From NCBI RefSeq assembly GCF_000485595.1, contig NW_014577724.1:73048-93842 (forward strand): a stretch of 20,795 nucleotides of DNA, read 5' to 3'. Numbering within the stretch: position 1 is the first letter of the stretch; every line of letters starts with the position of its first letter. This DNA comes from Priapulus caudatus. Its lineage: Eukaryota > Priapulida > Priapulimorpha > Priapulimorphida > Priapulidae. Under the pieces are notes generated by a model. The model did no database searches. It was not told the DNA's origin and was given only the letters and a program-made list of their open reading frames with translations. The translations under genes and the position numbers were made by a program. Shown one piece after another: positions 9,101 to 17,390 of the stretch.

Positions 9101-11716
9101 TTAGGGAGCTGTTGCTTCGTCACTTATCTCATATGCATCTGCATATCACCACACTTTCCGCTATTTAATTTTTAATTTTGTAGTGGTGTTAAATGTCAGC
9201 TCATTGCACATATTCTACCTATCACTCTTCATTGCAACTCTTTCTTTACGTTCGTTACCACTGACATAGTGATCCGTGCCACCGATATTAAGGCCATTGA
9301 TGCAACAATATTATTTCTCGCGTTCGTTACCTCCCAACACATCCTGAAATGAATCTTCATCGTCAGCTTTTATTTTTCCCTTCAATTTCTTCTGCTTCAG
9401 AGTTCCAGTCTTCTTGAGTTTTTTCTTCAATGGCTTTTTATGTAATTCCTCACTGATGACAAGCTGAGGTTCAGACAACTCAACTTCTGTGATGTTAACT
9501 TCTTCTGCAAATTCTGAAACCAGTACCTGAACTAAGCACTCGTAGTCATAGTAACAGCAACGTCAGACAAAGCACGGTTTTCAAGAAATACAGAAAGACC
9601 TATCATACTGAAGTATGCACACAATAATCTGCCTGAAGAAGTTCCACAAACATCGTGGCATGCACCTGAATAATACGTAATGACTCAAACACAGCCAACA
9701 GTGAATCTACATATTGACATGCTGTGAACGATACCTTGGCAGTTGGAAAAACGTTGGATACCTGCATCTCTGAACCTACCAGGTACTCCCAGCTTATTGT
9801 CGGCAATGAAATGGTCCTCGGTCGCGATCTCATCGTCAGCATCCTTGTTGCCGTCAATCTCCAGTTTTTTAGCTTTAAACTGCAGTTTTTTAGCTTTAAA
9901 CTGCAGTTTTTTAGATTTAAACTGCAGTTTCGTCTTGCACCTTTTCTTTTTCGGTGCTCCTGGTTTACCCGTAGACTTCTTGGTCTCACCAGTGTCTCCT
10001 CCGATCTCGGGTAACATAGTTGAACCAGAATCCGCATCTTCGTCCTACGCACGTATAAGACACGATGGCATAATGTCAATGTACTAGCTCATGATAGCTT
10101 CATATCCGCATTCCTTGGAGATGATTTCTTGAGGCCTACTTTACATGCTATCACAAAAGTTTCTAATATCAGGTAAAAGTCCCATTTGAAACACGTAAAT
10201 TTAAGGGGGTCTATTTTAATTAAGCATGAATTAACCGAGTCCTATATATTTACAGGCACATGATAACTGAGGTGAGAATAAGAATACGTGCGACACACCT
10301 TACTTTTGAGAGCCTTTCCATGAGTAGCTAACTTAACTGTAGATTTTTGTTCAAGGTTAATGTCTTTGCTTTGTTTCGGCTTTGGTGTCTTTTTTACATT
10401 TTTGGCAGGAGACTTCGCCTGCAAGTAGGTGTATAAAAATGTGGTCCAAATTAATTATAACACATAGATTTTTAAGTAATGCATTAAAGATTCACAGAGT
10501 TTTTACAAAACAAATAACACTTCTCTTCTTCTTCTCGGGTCACTACACTACACTCGGCCCAGCCACTGCAGCACACAGGACTTGGCACGGTGGTTGAAAG
10601 CCTCAAGGTCTCCAGGGCTACAGGGCTACATAACCATAACATACTACAATAACCATATGTATATATACATATGTGTGTGTTTGATATTACACTATCTCTA
10701 CTTACTGAATCTATGAATACAACTCTAGCACTGCCCAGTGAAATATTCTTCACATTCTATTCTCAACACTATTACATCTACCAGATTTGTTCTCCATGAA
10801 AAAGACTATCGTCAGTACATGTATTTGTATTTGAATTACATGCAATAAAGATTCCAGCTAATTGATAGATTCCAGAATAATTCTTCCAGCTAATATTACA
10901 AAGAGAAAACATGACACACATTCAAGTTTGTCACGCAAAACCTACTTACCACCGACATAATAACGTCAGTAGCATGAGAAACATCAGCAGACACGCCCGC
11001 AGTATCCACTTGTGGTTCTTTATTCTTAGGCGACAAAATCAACTTCAGCTTGATGCCCGGACACTCTCTTCCGCCATCGGTCGTGTCGACAATGAGCTCG
11101 GTCTTCACCGTTTGTTTCGTCTTCCTCGGACTCTTGTTGAGCTTTGCCGGCTTTTGCTGGACCTTGGGAGTGGTCACCGGCACCGACAGCTGTGCAGGAG
11201 TTGTAACTGTTTCTGTAACGACAGCTGGAACTACAGCTGGAACGACAGGAGACTTCCGCTGACTTTTGCTGCTAGGAGACTTTTTCTGCCGCGTGGTCTG
11301 CGGTGTGTCGGACAGGCCAGAGTCGGATGCCGATGAACTCATACTGTCAGAGGCTATTCGCTTGACAATGCTGTAGTCTCCACTGTCACTGTCCCCTCCA
11401 GCGCTCTTGTTGGCTTTCAACGATATGGTAATCTTCTCTGCCTTGGCTAGGGAGAACGACAGAAATGTGACACGTGTTGGTGACATTTTTCGCATCTAGG
11501 TCACCTAGGAAAGGATGTACGGAACATAACTCACAACGACATAAGCTTCTAGACATCATGACATTCCGATTGTTATTGGTTATCATTACTATTGGTTTTT
11601 TATTCATTCCTACCTTTCTTGCTAGATCCCGGCTTAGTAGTTTCAAAATCGTCATCGTAATCTTCATATTTTGACGGCCGTTTTCTCACTCTTCCAGATC
11701 GAGATGGAGTAGCCAT
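6104..11716 (-). CDS. HMGXB4: HMGXB4 (HMG2L1)-like HMG-box chromatin protein, 11 exons, 661 residues
   Basis: Exons on the - strand: 11716-11614, 11446-10950, 10418-10299, 10044-9780, 9513-9331, 9010-8820, 8602-8503, 8300-8236, 7914-7711, 7324-7232, 6268-6104. They sum to 1986 nt (662 codons with TGA) and every junction phase agrees. The ATG has A at -3 and G at +4, with an in-frame TGA 11 codons upstream (11749-11747). Landmarks: [11 protein letters not shown] at ~165-175 (vertebrate HMGXB4 has GLKMKLILSPK); lysine-rich low-complexity middle; HMG box at ~463-522 ([28 protein letters not shown]); C-terminal [14 protein letters not shown] and GSLSLLLDS...CALGPL...[11 protein letters not shown], nearly identical to the vertebrate C-terminus. 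Length is close to the human protein (about 600). Vertebrate relatives are nuclear, linked to Wnt repression and the NURF remodelling complex; that role is from the family. The exon 4 donor is uncertain: 9780, or a site 12 bases further 3' that keeps the frame. Confidence 0.93.
6269..7231 (-). other. Largest HMGXB4 intron (intron 10)
   Basis: 963 bp, AT-rich, GTGAGT donor and TTCTGTTTTCAG acceptor. It contains a short (TA)n near 6436-6449. No ORF or repeat of note was seen. Confidence 0.7.
7325..7710 (-). other. HMGXB4 intron 9
   Basis: 386 bp between exons 10 and 9, GTAAGC donor. Its acceptor (TTATTATGCGTAG) has a weak pyrimidine tract. Nothing else was recognised. Confidence 0.65.
7915..8235 (-). 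other. HMGXB4 intron 8
   Basis: 321 bp, donor GTAACT and acceptor CTGTTTCAG. No other features seen. Confidence 0.65.
8236..8602 (-). other. HMGXB4: HMG box, encoded across exons 7 and 8
   Basis: Exon 7 (8602-8503) starts with a six-lysine run, then [18 protein letters not shown] and IQAEHPDF, the first helix of an HMG box. Exon 8 (8300-8236) continues [21 protein letters not shown], the second helix with its conserved Trp. Exon 9 begins KWRRASKKL, supplying the third-helix Trp. The intron between exons 7 and 8 falls in the helix 1-2 turn and has an apparent GC donor (GCAAGT at 8502-8497), with a strong TTGTGTTTCAG acceptor ending at 8301. The box is short but has the aromatic core residues. 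Confidence 0.85.
9011..9330 (-). other. HMGXB4 intron 5
   Basis: 320 bp, donor GTAACG and acceptor ATATTTGCAG. No other features seen. Confidence 0.65.
9849..9927 (-). repeat. In-frame 21-bp coding tandem repeat in HMGXB4 exon 4
   Basis: Read on the - strand this encodes [21 protein letters not shown] and then LEIDGNK, so the heptad is present three times with a degenerate fourth start. The 21-bp unit keeps both codons and amino acids almost unchanged, with one substitution between the first and second copies, which points to recent unit expansion. It adds a basic amphipathic stretch just before the acidic [10 protein letters not shown] segment. Confidence 0.9.
10419..10949 (-). other. HMGXB4 intron 2
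   Basis: 531 bp with a strong GTAAGT donor. It contains a short GGGCTACA tandem doublet near 10615-10629 and a mixed TA/TG microsatellite near 10657-10681. No exon was recognised inside. Confidence 0.65.
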
Positions 11717-11855
11717 GATTCTAATCACTTCACTTTCACGACGATCTCAAAACCAATACTCGAATAGTTGGTCGACTGCATAAACAGAAACACAAGTAGT
11801 TTGAATTATTAGAAAGGATGTATTCACTAGTATTCATGCTCTTTGTAGTTCTGGA
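11717..11855 (-). promoter_or_regulatory. 5' UTR and proximal upstream region of the HMGXB4-like gene
   Basis: This is the ~140 bases upstream of the HMGXB4 ATG and before the LINE remnant at 11886. The in-frame stop at 11749-11747 supports the chosen start. I see no clear TATA box or initiator. An untranslated first exon further upstream cannot be excluded. Confidence 0.35.
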
Positions 11856-11885
11856 GTGTACACGCAGCACTATACAGTTTTAGTG

Positions 11886-12116
11886 GGCATAGTTGAATTA
11901 TCCACATCACCAATCAAACTGTCATTCCATAGTTTCAAAACCGAGGGTGGGAAGCAGTGGAAAAATTCATTTACTTATACTGCAATTGAAGCTTGGAAAT
12001 CTCTACCACAGCAAGTTAGGACAAATTCTGTTTATTCTAGTTTTAAGTATAGGGTTAAGAAATGTCTGATGGAAAAGGTAGAAACAGTAGAGGCAGAAGA
12101 GTATGATTTTCGCTAA
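11886..12116 (+). pseudogene. LINE (non-LTR) reverse-transcriptase C-terminal remnant 1
   Basis: The frame reads FKTEGGKQWKNSFTYTAIEA, then WKSLPQQVRT, then SSFKYRVKKCLMEK, ending at a TAA. The succession 'F..A...WNSLP..IR...S...FK..LK..L' is the characteristic tail of Jockey/CR1/L2-type reverse-transcriptase ORFs. Only the last ~75 residues remain, so this is a 5'-truncated copy. A LINE-like AT-rich tail (AATAAAAAATAAAATAAAAA) at 13513-13533 may be its original 3' end, separated by later insertions. Confidence 0.6.
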
Positions 12117-13182
12117 AAGAATTCGGTTGAAATTAGGCATGAGAAAAGTTTGTATCGCCTTATGAGAATGTACCATTGTATGACCGGTTAAGGATACTCT
12201 CAAGGTTTTAGGAAAATTTTTACCGATTTTTCATTTTCAACTTTATTCGATGGCTAACACTATGTGCCACCTGTGTACATGGTCATTTCTCCATATAACA
12301 GTACATGTGAACTGTCAGAGCGTTTTGCTTGTCCGCGTACATGTGTAGTGAGCCGCGGCTGACGTCATGATTACGTCAGACACATGATACAACCAGCATT
12401 TTCACAATATTCACTGAGCCAGTATCCATCAACATCAACCCTGCTACAGCTGTACTACTACCCTGATCCAACAAGTATCACACATGAGCCTAAAATAGTT
12501 CTCAAACCTCGCAATAAACCTTACATAAGGTCCGAGTTTGTTGACAGGCAATGGGCGGGTTCGCACCATTTTCAATGTAAATTGCGTTGGTCACCTCGTA
12601 ATTTCTCAGAATTTCTCAAGGTGCATAGAACATTTTACCAATTTAGTGGTGTCAGTTAGTCATGGATATGTCGCAGTAAGTACTAACAGTAGATATTTCA
12701 CATACGTTCACCCATTTTTCACACAGGCGGTCGATCATTGTGAAAAATGAGGATTTCTCCGTTCCAATTTCTGACTTAGTAGTCGATGTATAAATGGATA
12801 TTTCTCTGTGATTACAACTCGGAATAATTTAACTTTACACTCGTTTTAATGGTAACATATTGCTGTAAAAAAGTGCGTCAGGGATTGTTATTAAGTGCCG
12901 TATTTTATGAGTTATGTCTATTTATTCGCTAAAATTTTAAATTCAAACGTGCGACTTAAATTTTAGGCAGTTTTTTTAATTTTTCTCGGTAAATATAAAA
13001 CTTAAAGAAAAATCCTGATGCGCTATTTTGGTACATATTGTGCTTAACATGTGGCGAAACTTTTGTATCCTCACTCTTTCTGGTAATTGAGAAATATCCA
13101 AAATACCATTTTTACATAAAAATTCAAAATTTGTGTGGTAACATAATTAAGTGCTAGAAATTTCATGCAATTTTTTGGCTTG
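12117..13182. other. AT-rich region, possibly an inserted element
   Basis: No convincing gene. A 14-bp inverted repeat starting with TTAA (TTAAGGATACTCTC at 12188-12201, complement at 13286-13299) could mark a ~1.1-kb TTAA-flanked element, but this is near the length expected by chance. A TGACGTCA palindrome lies near 12359-12366. ORFs at 12384-12659 and 12538-12750 have no recognisable product. Confidence 0.35.
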
Positions 13183-13618
13183 AACATAGAGATATATCTC
13201 CTCTATAAATAAAACAAGTGATTGATTAGATTCATTCGCCAATAAACGTTTAATATTCATTAGAGCAATACCCGTGCAAAAGGTGGAGAGTATCCTTAAA
13301 ACTACAAATTTGTATATTTCAATAGTTAGTGCTGATAGTATTAGTAGTGTAATGGTTAGATTCAAGGCATAGCAAAACAAGGACCACAATGTAAATAAGT
13401 GTGCTAGTCATGCTTTTTGTGTATATATCCTTGGTAGTTATCCAATTTTATGAATTCAGAATTTTATTGTAAAAGTATGCTATGTATTGTATATTATGAT
13501 GGATAATTGCCTAAATAAAAAATAAAATAAAAAGAACCTCTTTACTAGTAATAATATACTATATGCATTAAACGTCCTTTCCCCATAAATCCACAATGTA
13601 TCTAATCAAAGTACCGGT

Positions 13619-13682
13619 ACTACTACTAGCAGGAGTAAGATAATATAGGATCTTATATTATCTTACTCCTGCTACTAGTAGT
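13619..13682. repeat. Hairpin with 29-bp arms inside the duplication
   Basis: Left arm 13619-13647, right arm 13654-13682, 28 of 29 bases pairing, 6-base loop GGATCT. In the second copy the right arm has one extra mismatch (TTATATT to TTACATT). Confidence 0.9.
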
Positions 13683-13897
13683 CTAATGCTGGTGTTCTGT
13701 GCAAGTATTTTGTGAATAAAAATATTTAGATCAAATAGAGCCAACACAAAAGCCTTATATTCTGACCGAATGACCGTGTTCAACCACTACAAGTCTAGGT
13801 TAAAGAATAGAGAGCATGGCCAGATTCATCAGCAGTGATGTGCATTTTTGTCAGTAGGCCTACACAGTGCAGATTTTCATTACTTAAATTATCAGAG

Positions 13898-14092
13898 TGG
13901 CTATATGCCCAGGCCGGGCACGGTCTTCGATTTCCTAAATGCCCGGCAGTTTTTAATTTTCAGCGTTATCTCAAGTAAACAAGGGTTAGGGTTAGGGTTA
14001 GTGTTAGTGTTAGGGTTAGAGTTAGGAACTGCCGGGCATTTAAGAAATCGAAGACCGTGCCCGGCTGCCGGGCATATACTAGTCTATAGCCA
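13898..14092. repeat. Foldback element with telomere-like array in its loop, copy 1
   Basis: Left arm 13898-13951 and right arm 14027-14092 are inverted copies (CCGGGCACGGTCTTCGATTT in the left arm), with an 8-bp insertion in the right arm. The loop contains seven hexamers at 13983-14024: GGGTTA x3, GTGTTA x2, GGGTTA, GAGTTA. Confidence 0.92.
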
Positions 14093-14123
14093 CAGCATTA
14101 AAGGGAGAGTTTACTCTAAGTTT

Positions 14124-14302
14124 CGCAGTTTATGTAAATGGCTGTCGGAATCAGGAAACACCCACCGGCGCTCTTCGTGACCTCATTTTTGCGCCGCAAC
14201 GCTCCACTGGCTCGTACGGGAGTTGGAAAGCAGTGTGGTAGTTTCCCAAAATTCAGTGCGCTGCCTATAGCCCTGTACTTGCAGCCATTTACATAAACTG
14301 CG
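14124..14302. repeat. Perfect 21-bp inverted repeat pair at the edge of repeat R copy C
   Basis: The 21 bases at 14124-14144 (starting CGCAGTTTATGTAAATGG) are exactly complementary, inverted, to 14282-14302, with 137 bp between. The right arm belongs to repeat family R, so the left arm looks like an inverted fragment of the same family joined to the end of the 936-bp unit. Confidence 0.85.
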
Positions 14303-14730
14303 CAACGGGAGCGAACGCGAGAATTTCGTCAGGCTTTGTGTGATTTCGCGTGACACGGCTCGGTTACGAACACAGACAGTATGTTTTTATAACAAGTGAA
14401 CACTGACCTTCAAATAGAAACAGATGGAGTGGAATGGTTGAATGTTTGTGTTGTATTCGCGTGAAATCAAGCGAGCGTCGAGCGAATTTTGGCAGCACGC
14501 TTTCCTACCTGCTATATAGTTATGTGTCAGTGTGCAGCAGCTAGCGTGCGGTGGCCAGCGTGTGACAGTGTATTGCAGATGAGCATTTGGATGGCATTTA
14601 CAGCAAATTGTCAGCAATAATAGGTGAAAGAGAGTAGAGAAACTTTGGTAGTAAATTGATTTCGTATTTTTATTTAGCATTTATTTAGCATTTATTTAGC
14701 ATTATATTTTATTGAAACGCTCCAAGTGCC
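14166..14730 (+). repeat. Dispersed repeat family R, copy C
   Basis: Shares ordered blocks with copies A and B, including GCGCTCTTCGTGACCTCATT near 14168, CTATAGCCCTGTACTTGCAG near 14264, TTTGTGTGATTTCGCG near 14335, TTTCCTACCTGCTATAT near 14501, and GTCAGCAATAATAGGTGAAA near 14610. It ends with a small tandem repeat (TATTTAGCATT x3, ~14669-14702). Confidence 0.75.
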
Positions 14731-14889
14731 TGTGGTTACACTAGCCAGCCGCAACTGCAAGCTGCTGCAAACCCGCAATGCCTGAGCTAGTGTCTCGGCT
14801 CCAGCGCATTTCCAATTCCAGGAGATATTTTTGCTGTCGCTTTCTCAAACCAGCGGTGCCATGAACATGCCCCACGCAACTGAAACAAT

Positions 14890-15114
14890 ATCTTCATCCA
14901 TATAATTTAATCTCCCTAAATATTTAAGTTTGCTCTTCGCTTCTCTATCCTCAAACGTGGACCATCCAAGCTCTCCCCTTATTGTTTCAATACCCGCGTA
15001 AGGTGGGGCACCTAACAGTTCCCTGCCAAGCTGGTTTTGGGTATTTTCAAGGGCTTGGAGAGTGCATGTTCCCTTTTTCTTATCCTTATATATGATTATT
15101 TTATCAATTTTCAT
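14890..15114 (-). pseudogene. LINE reverse-transcriptase C-terminal remnant 2
   Basis: The - strand frame reads LQALENTQNQLGRELLGAPP, then AGIETIRGELGWSTFEDREA, then KLKYLGRLNYMDED. The pattern 'LE..QN..GR.LLG....A...I.GELGW.....R....K..Y..RL..M' is typical of the region C-terminal to the RT domain in animal LINE ORFs. Homology fades after MDED, and an in-frame stop lies just upstream, so the copy is truncated at both ends. Confidence 0.6.
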
Positions 15115-15214
15115 AGGTTAGGGCAAATATAATTAGGTTGTATACTCTTGATTTTTGTAGGTATCGTACGTGGTGCTGTATGTGAGACATATCGTGTGTT
15201 TAGCTCCTTGGTAT

Positions 15215-15493
15215 CAGGGCCGTATAGCTACCATTAGGCAAATGGCCGTATAGGGCCGTATAGGGCCGTATAGCTACCATGAGGCAAATGCCTCCCAAAA
15301 AATTTCTCCAAATAAAAATTAAGCGGGCTCCATACACTACGCCCTATTAGCTCGCTTCGCTCCTTGTTCTTTAACTCACAACATTTGCCTCCTACAAAAT
15401 TTACCTCTGGCTTAGATACAATAATGTAACCCAAACCCTATCCTCTTGGGTTTGGGTTACATTATTGTATCTACCTCTGGCTGTACGGCCCTG
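15215..15493. mobile_element. hAT-like MITE, interrupted by a hairpin insertion
   Basis: The left end CAGGGCCGTATAG (15215-15227) and the inverted right end CAGGGCCGTACAG (15493-15481) match at 12 of 13 bases. The CAGGG start is typical of hAT terminal repeats. Near the left end, GGGCCGTATAGCTACCAT followed by AGGCAAATG is duplicated at 15217-15244 and 15263-15290. No transposase is present. A clear 8-bp target-site duplication was not found. The right portion is split by the hairpin at 15413-15471. Confidence 0.6.
15402..15482. mobile_element. Perfect 25-bp-arm hairpin flanked by an 11-bp direct repeat
   Basis: TACCTCTGGCT occurs at 15402-15412 and 15472-15482. Between and overlapping lies a hairpin with exact arms 15414-15438 and 15448-15472 and a 9-base loop TATCCTCTT. 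The arms end in CCCAAACCC / GGGTTTGGG, a telomere-like sequence. Removing one direct repeat and the insert rejoins a continuous hAT-like right end, so this appears to be a nested insertion. Confidence 0.8.
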
Positions 15494-15649
15494 CTGCCAG
15501 CTGGTATGTACAGTTAGGCCCACAATTTTTGTTTATCCGCAATTCCGAAATCGAAAACCTGTATTTTATAAGTATATATACGGCAAAGGTTGGCGATGCA
15601 CGCCACTCGCTACGGTCAACCTGCTGCGAAACAGAAAACATTCCTACAT

Positions 15650-15723
15650 CATGCATAATATCAAGATGCGTATAAAAAAGGTATTTATACGGTACGCTCT
15701 TGATAATATGTGCTTGTAGCATG
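15650..15723. repeat. Dispersed ~70-bp hairpin repeat, copy 2
   Basis: Arms contain CATAATATCAAGATGCGTAT and, inverted, CATATTATCAAGAGCGTA. It corresponds to 4442-4510. Confidence 0.7.
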
Positions 15724-16588
15724 TGAATCCAGCGAAATGTAGCTTTAATGGGATCGATCGAAAATCTTTGCACTATGTAAAGAAGAGAGGGCAGGTTCAT
15801 CCGTTTTTATACACCATGCATAATAACTAATAATTAAGGCTTATATATTCATTCTGATCATTCAAATGACATTCGTATGGATGAATTTATATTTTGAACA
15901 TTAGTCCTGGACACTCGTATTATAAATGCACTTCGGTGTGAGCATGATTTCACTTTTTCTTGAAGGCATAACGTTACCACTGAGCTCTCTATAATAAAAG
16001 TTTATTATATACAGCTTAGTTATCTTTACTTGTTAGGATTGGGATATACACGTAGTATATATATGTTGTACGTGCAAACGCGATTAAATTTCGCGCTCAT
16101 CGTGATCGAACTTTGGGGATCCCCGCAATACCTGTTCTTGTGTTTCCAATATGGTGTCTCTACGAAATCTTGGTTAGCTAAGTTAGTTTTGTTTTGTTTG
16201 AAATTGTTAGATCATATCAACGTAGGGCTAATGTCATTATGTTTGTAGATAGCACTTTGTTTATTTGTAATTTATTCGTGCCGCTGCTGCCAGTGTGGAT
16301 TTCTTCATCGATTTGTTGAATGTTATAGAACGGTTTAGACGTTTGTGTTTAGGTTGCAGAATTTATGGCTGCGACTTTGTATGCATCCCTAGATTAATTT
16401 TAAATAATACTAGTTAATCTTACACTGTTATTTAAAGGTGGTTCACCAGCTGCGGTCATAGGGTGTCATCTAAGTTTCTAAACATTGTGTGGTCGTCCAC
16501 ATCACCGAGCTGCAAGCATAGCACTGCAAGTGGAATTTTAAATCTATACTATAGTATAGTGTTGTTTTTCGTTTTTCTGATTTATCTT
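15724..16588. other. Intergenic AT-rich DNA
   Basis: No gene supported. It contains a 16-bp perfect palindrome CTATACTATAGTATAG at 16544-16559 and a loose ~58-bp-spaced direct repeat (CACCAGCTGCGGTCATAG near 16445 and CACCGAGCTGCAAGCATAG near 16503). Confidence 0.5.
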
Positions 16589-16849
16589 TTTAAATAGGCT
16601 GTGGCTACGGGTACGGCAGCCGTATCTTAATGTCTCGAGGCTGGAGGTACGGCAGTCCATTCGCTTTCATACTTAACGAGACAAAAATGGCGGCAGGTGG
16701 CGCCAGATTTCGAAATAACGCCTTGGGGAATAAATTCACGATTTGAGAGTTTAGATGAGTTAGGCTAGAACCCTAACCCTAACCCTAACGCCAAAAAGGG
16801 GCTTCAACGAACGACGGCTGCCGTACCTCCAGCCACTGCGCTTTAAATA
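16589..16849. mobile_element. Inverted-repeat element carrying a CCCTAA array
   Basis: The left end GGCTGTGGCTACGGGTACGG and the inverted right end GCGCAGTGGCTGGAGGTACG continue into a shared CAGCCGT. An exact 8-bp direct repeat TTTAAATA flanks them (16589-16596, 16842-16849), as expected for a hAT-type insertion. An extra copy of the end, GGCTGGAGGTACGGCAG, sits inside at ~16640. CCCTAA x3 lies at 16771-16788. No ORF is encoded. Confidence 0.65.
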
Positions 16850-17390
16850 ATGAGTCACATTATTCATGTTTCCAGTGAGTGTTGATTGCCTGGCAGAACT
16901 TGTATTTCTAAAATAGCTACAAGCTCTTCTGGTATAATTTTTCATCTGTGTGCTGCGAGTCAAAAAAAGCTTTTGGTGATTCACTGATTGTGTGTCACTG
17001 TGCGTTACAATCAAGACTAACTGCTAGCGTCCAGGCATCTTTCACGCGAAATTGCTGTACAACTGTATGTAAATTAGTAAACCAGAGTACAACATTTGCA
17101 TCTTGATTGCAGTTATAACAAACTTTTCAACTCAACCTAGTAATGATGCCAGTGACTGACGAATAGAAAATGCGACACGATCGTTAGAAAAATTTCTGTT
17201 GGGAAAAATGTACCCCACTCCTACTGCAAACTGGCATATAATAATGACCAACTTGCATATCATATCGAGAAGTGACTTACAGTTTTTTTTAGTATATGTT
17301 TAAGGTAGTCAATAATGAGTTACTAAAAGTGACGGACGGCCCAAAAATGAAGCACGTGGTTGGTAATTACACTTTCAGAGGTGTCACATC
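16850..17390. other. Intergenic AT-rich DNA
   Basis: No gene, repeat or structured element recognised between the CCCTAA-bearing element and the second 938-bp copy. Confidence 0.5.

Larger units (their letters stand above)
13183..14118 (+). repeat. 936-bp direct duplication, copy 1
   Basis: Matches 17391-18328 with seven single-base differences and one 2-bp indel. Reading left to right it holds: a LINE-like A-rich tail (13513-13533), a hairpin with 29-bp arms (13619-13647/13654-13682), and a foldback with a TTAGGG-type array in its loop (13898-14092). The ends TAGAGATATATCTCC and GGAGAGTTTACTCTA are weakly inverted (11 of 15) and start or end in TA, hinting at a transposon with a TA target site. 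No protein is encoded. Confidence 0.92.

Noticed and set aside
12384-12750. Two overlapping + strand ORFs of 91 and 70 codons
   Set aside because: No recognisable domain, low-complexity start, and overlapping frames in AT-rich DNA.
13147-13389. ORF on the - strand also present in the second duplicated copy (17367-17621)
   Set aside because: Its presence in both copies is explained by the 99% identical duplication. The 2-bp indel shifts its upstream frame, and no family is recognised.
16544-16559. Perfect 16-bp palindrome as a regulatory site
   Set aside because: The sequence is a TA-rich palindrome with no partner motif or nearby promoter, so no function can be supported.
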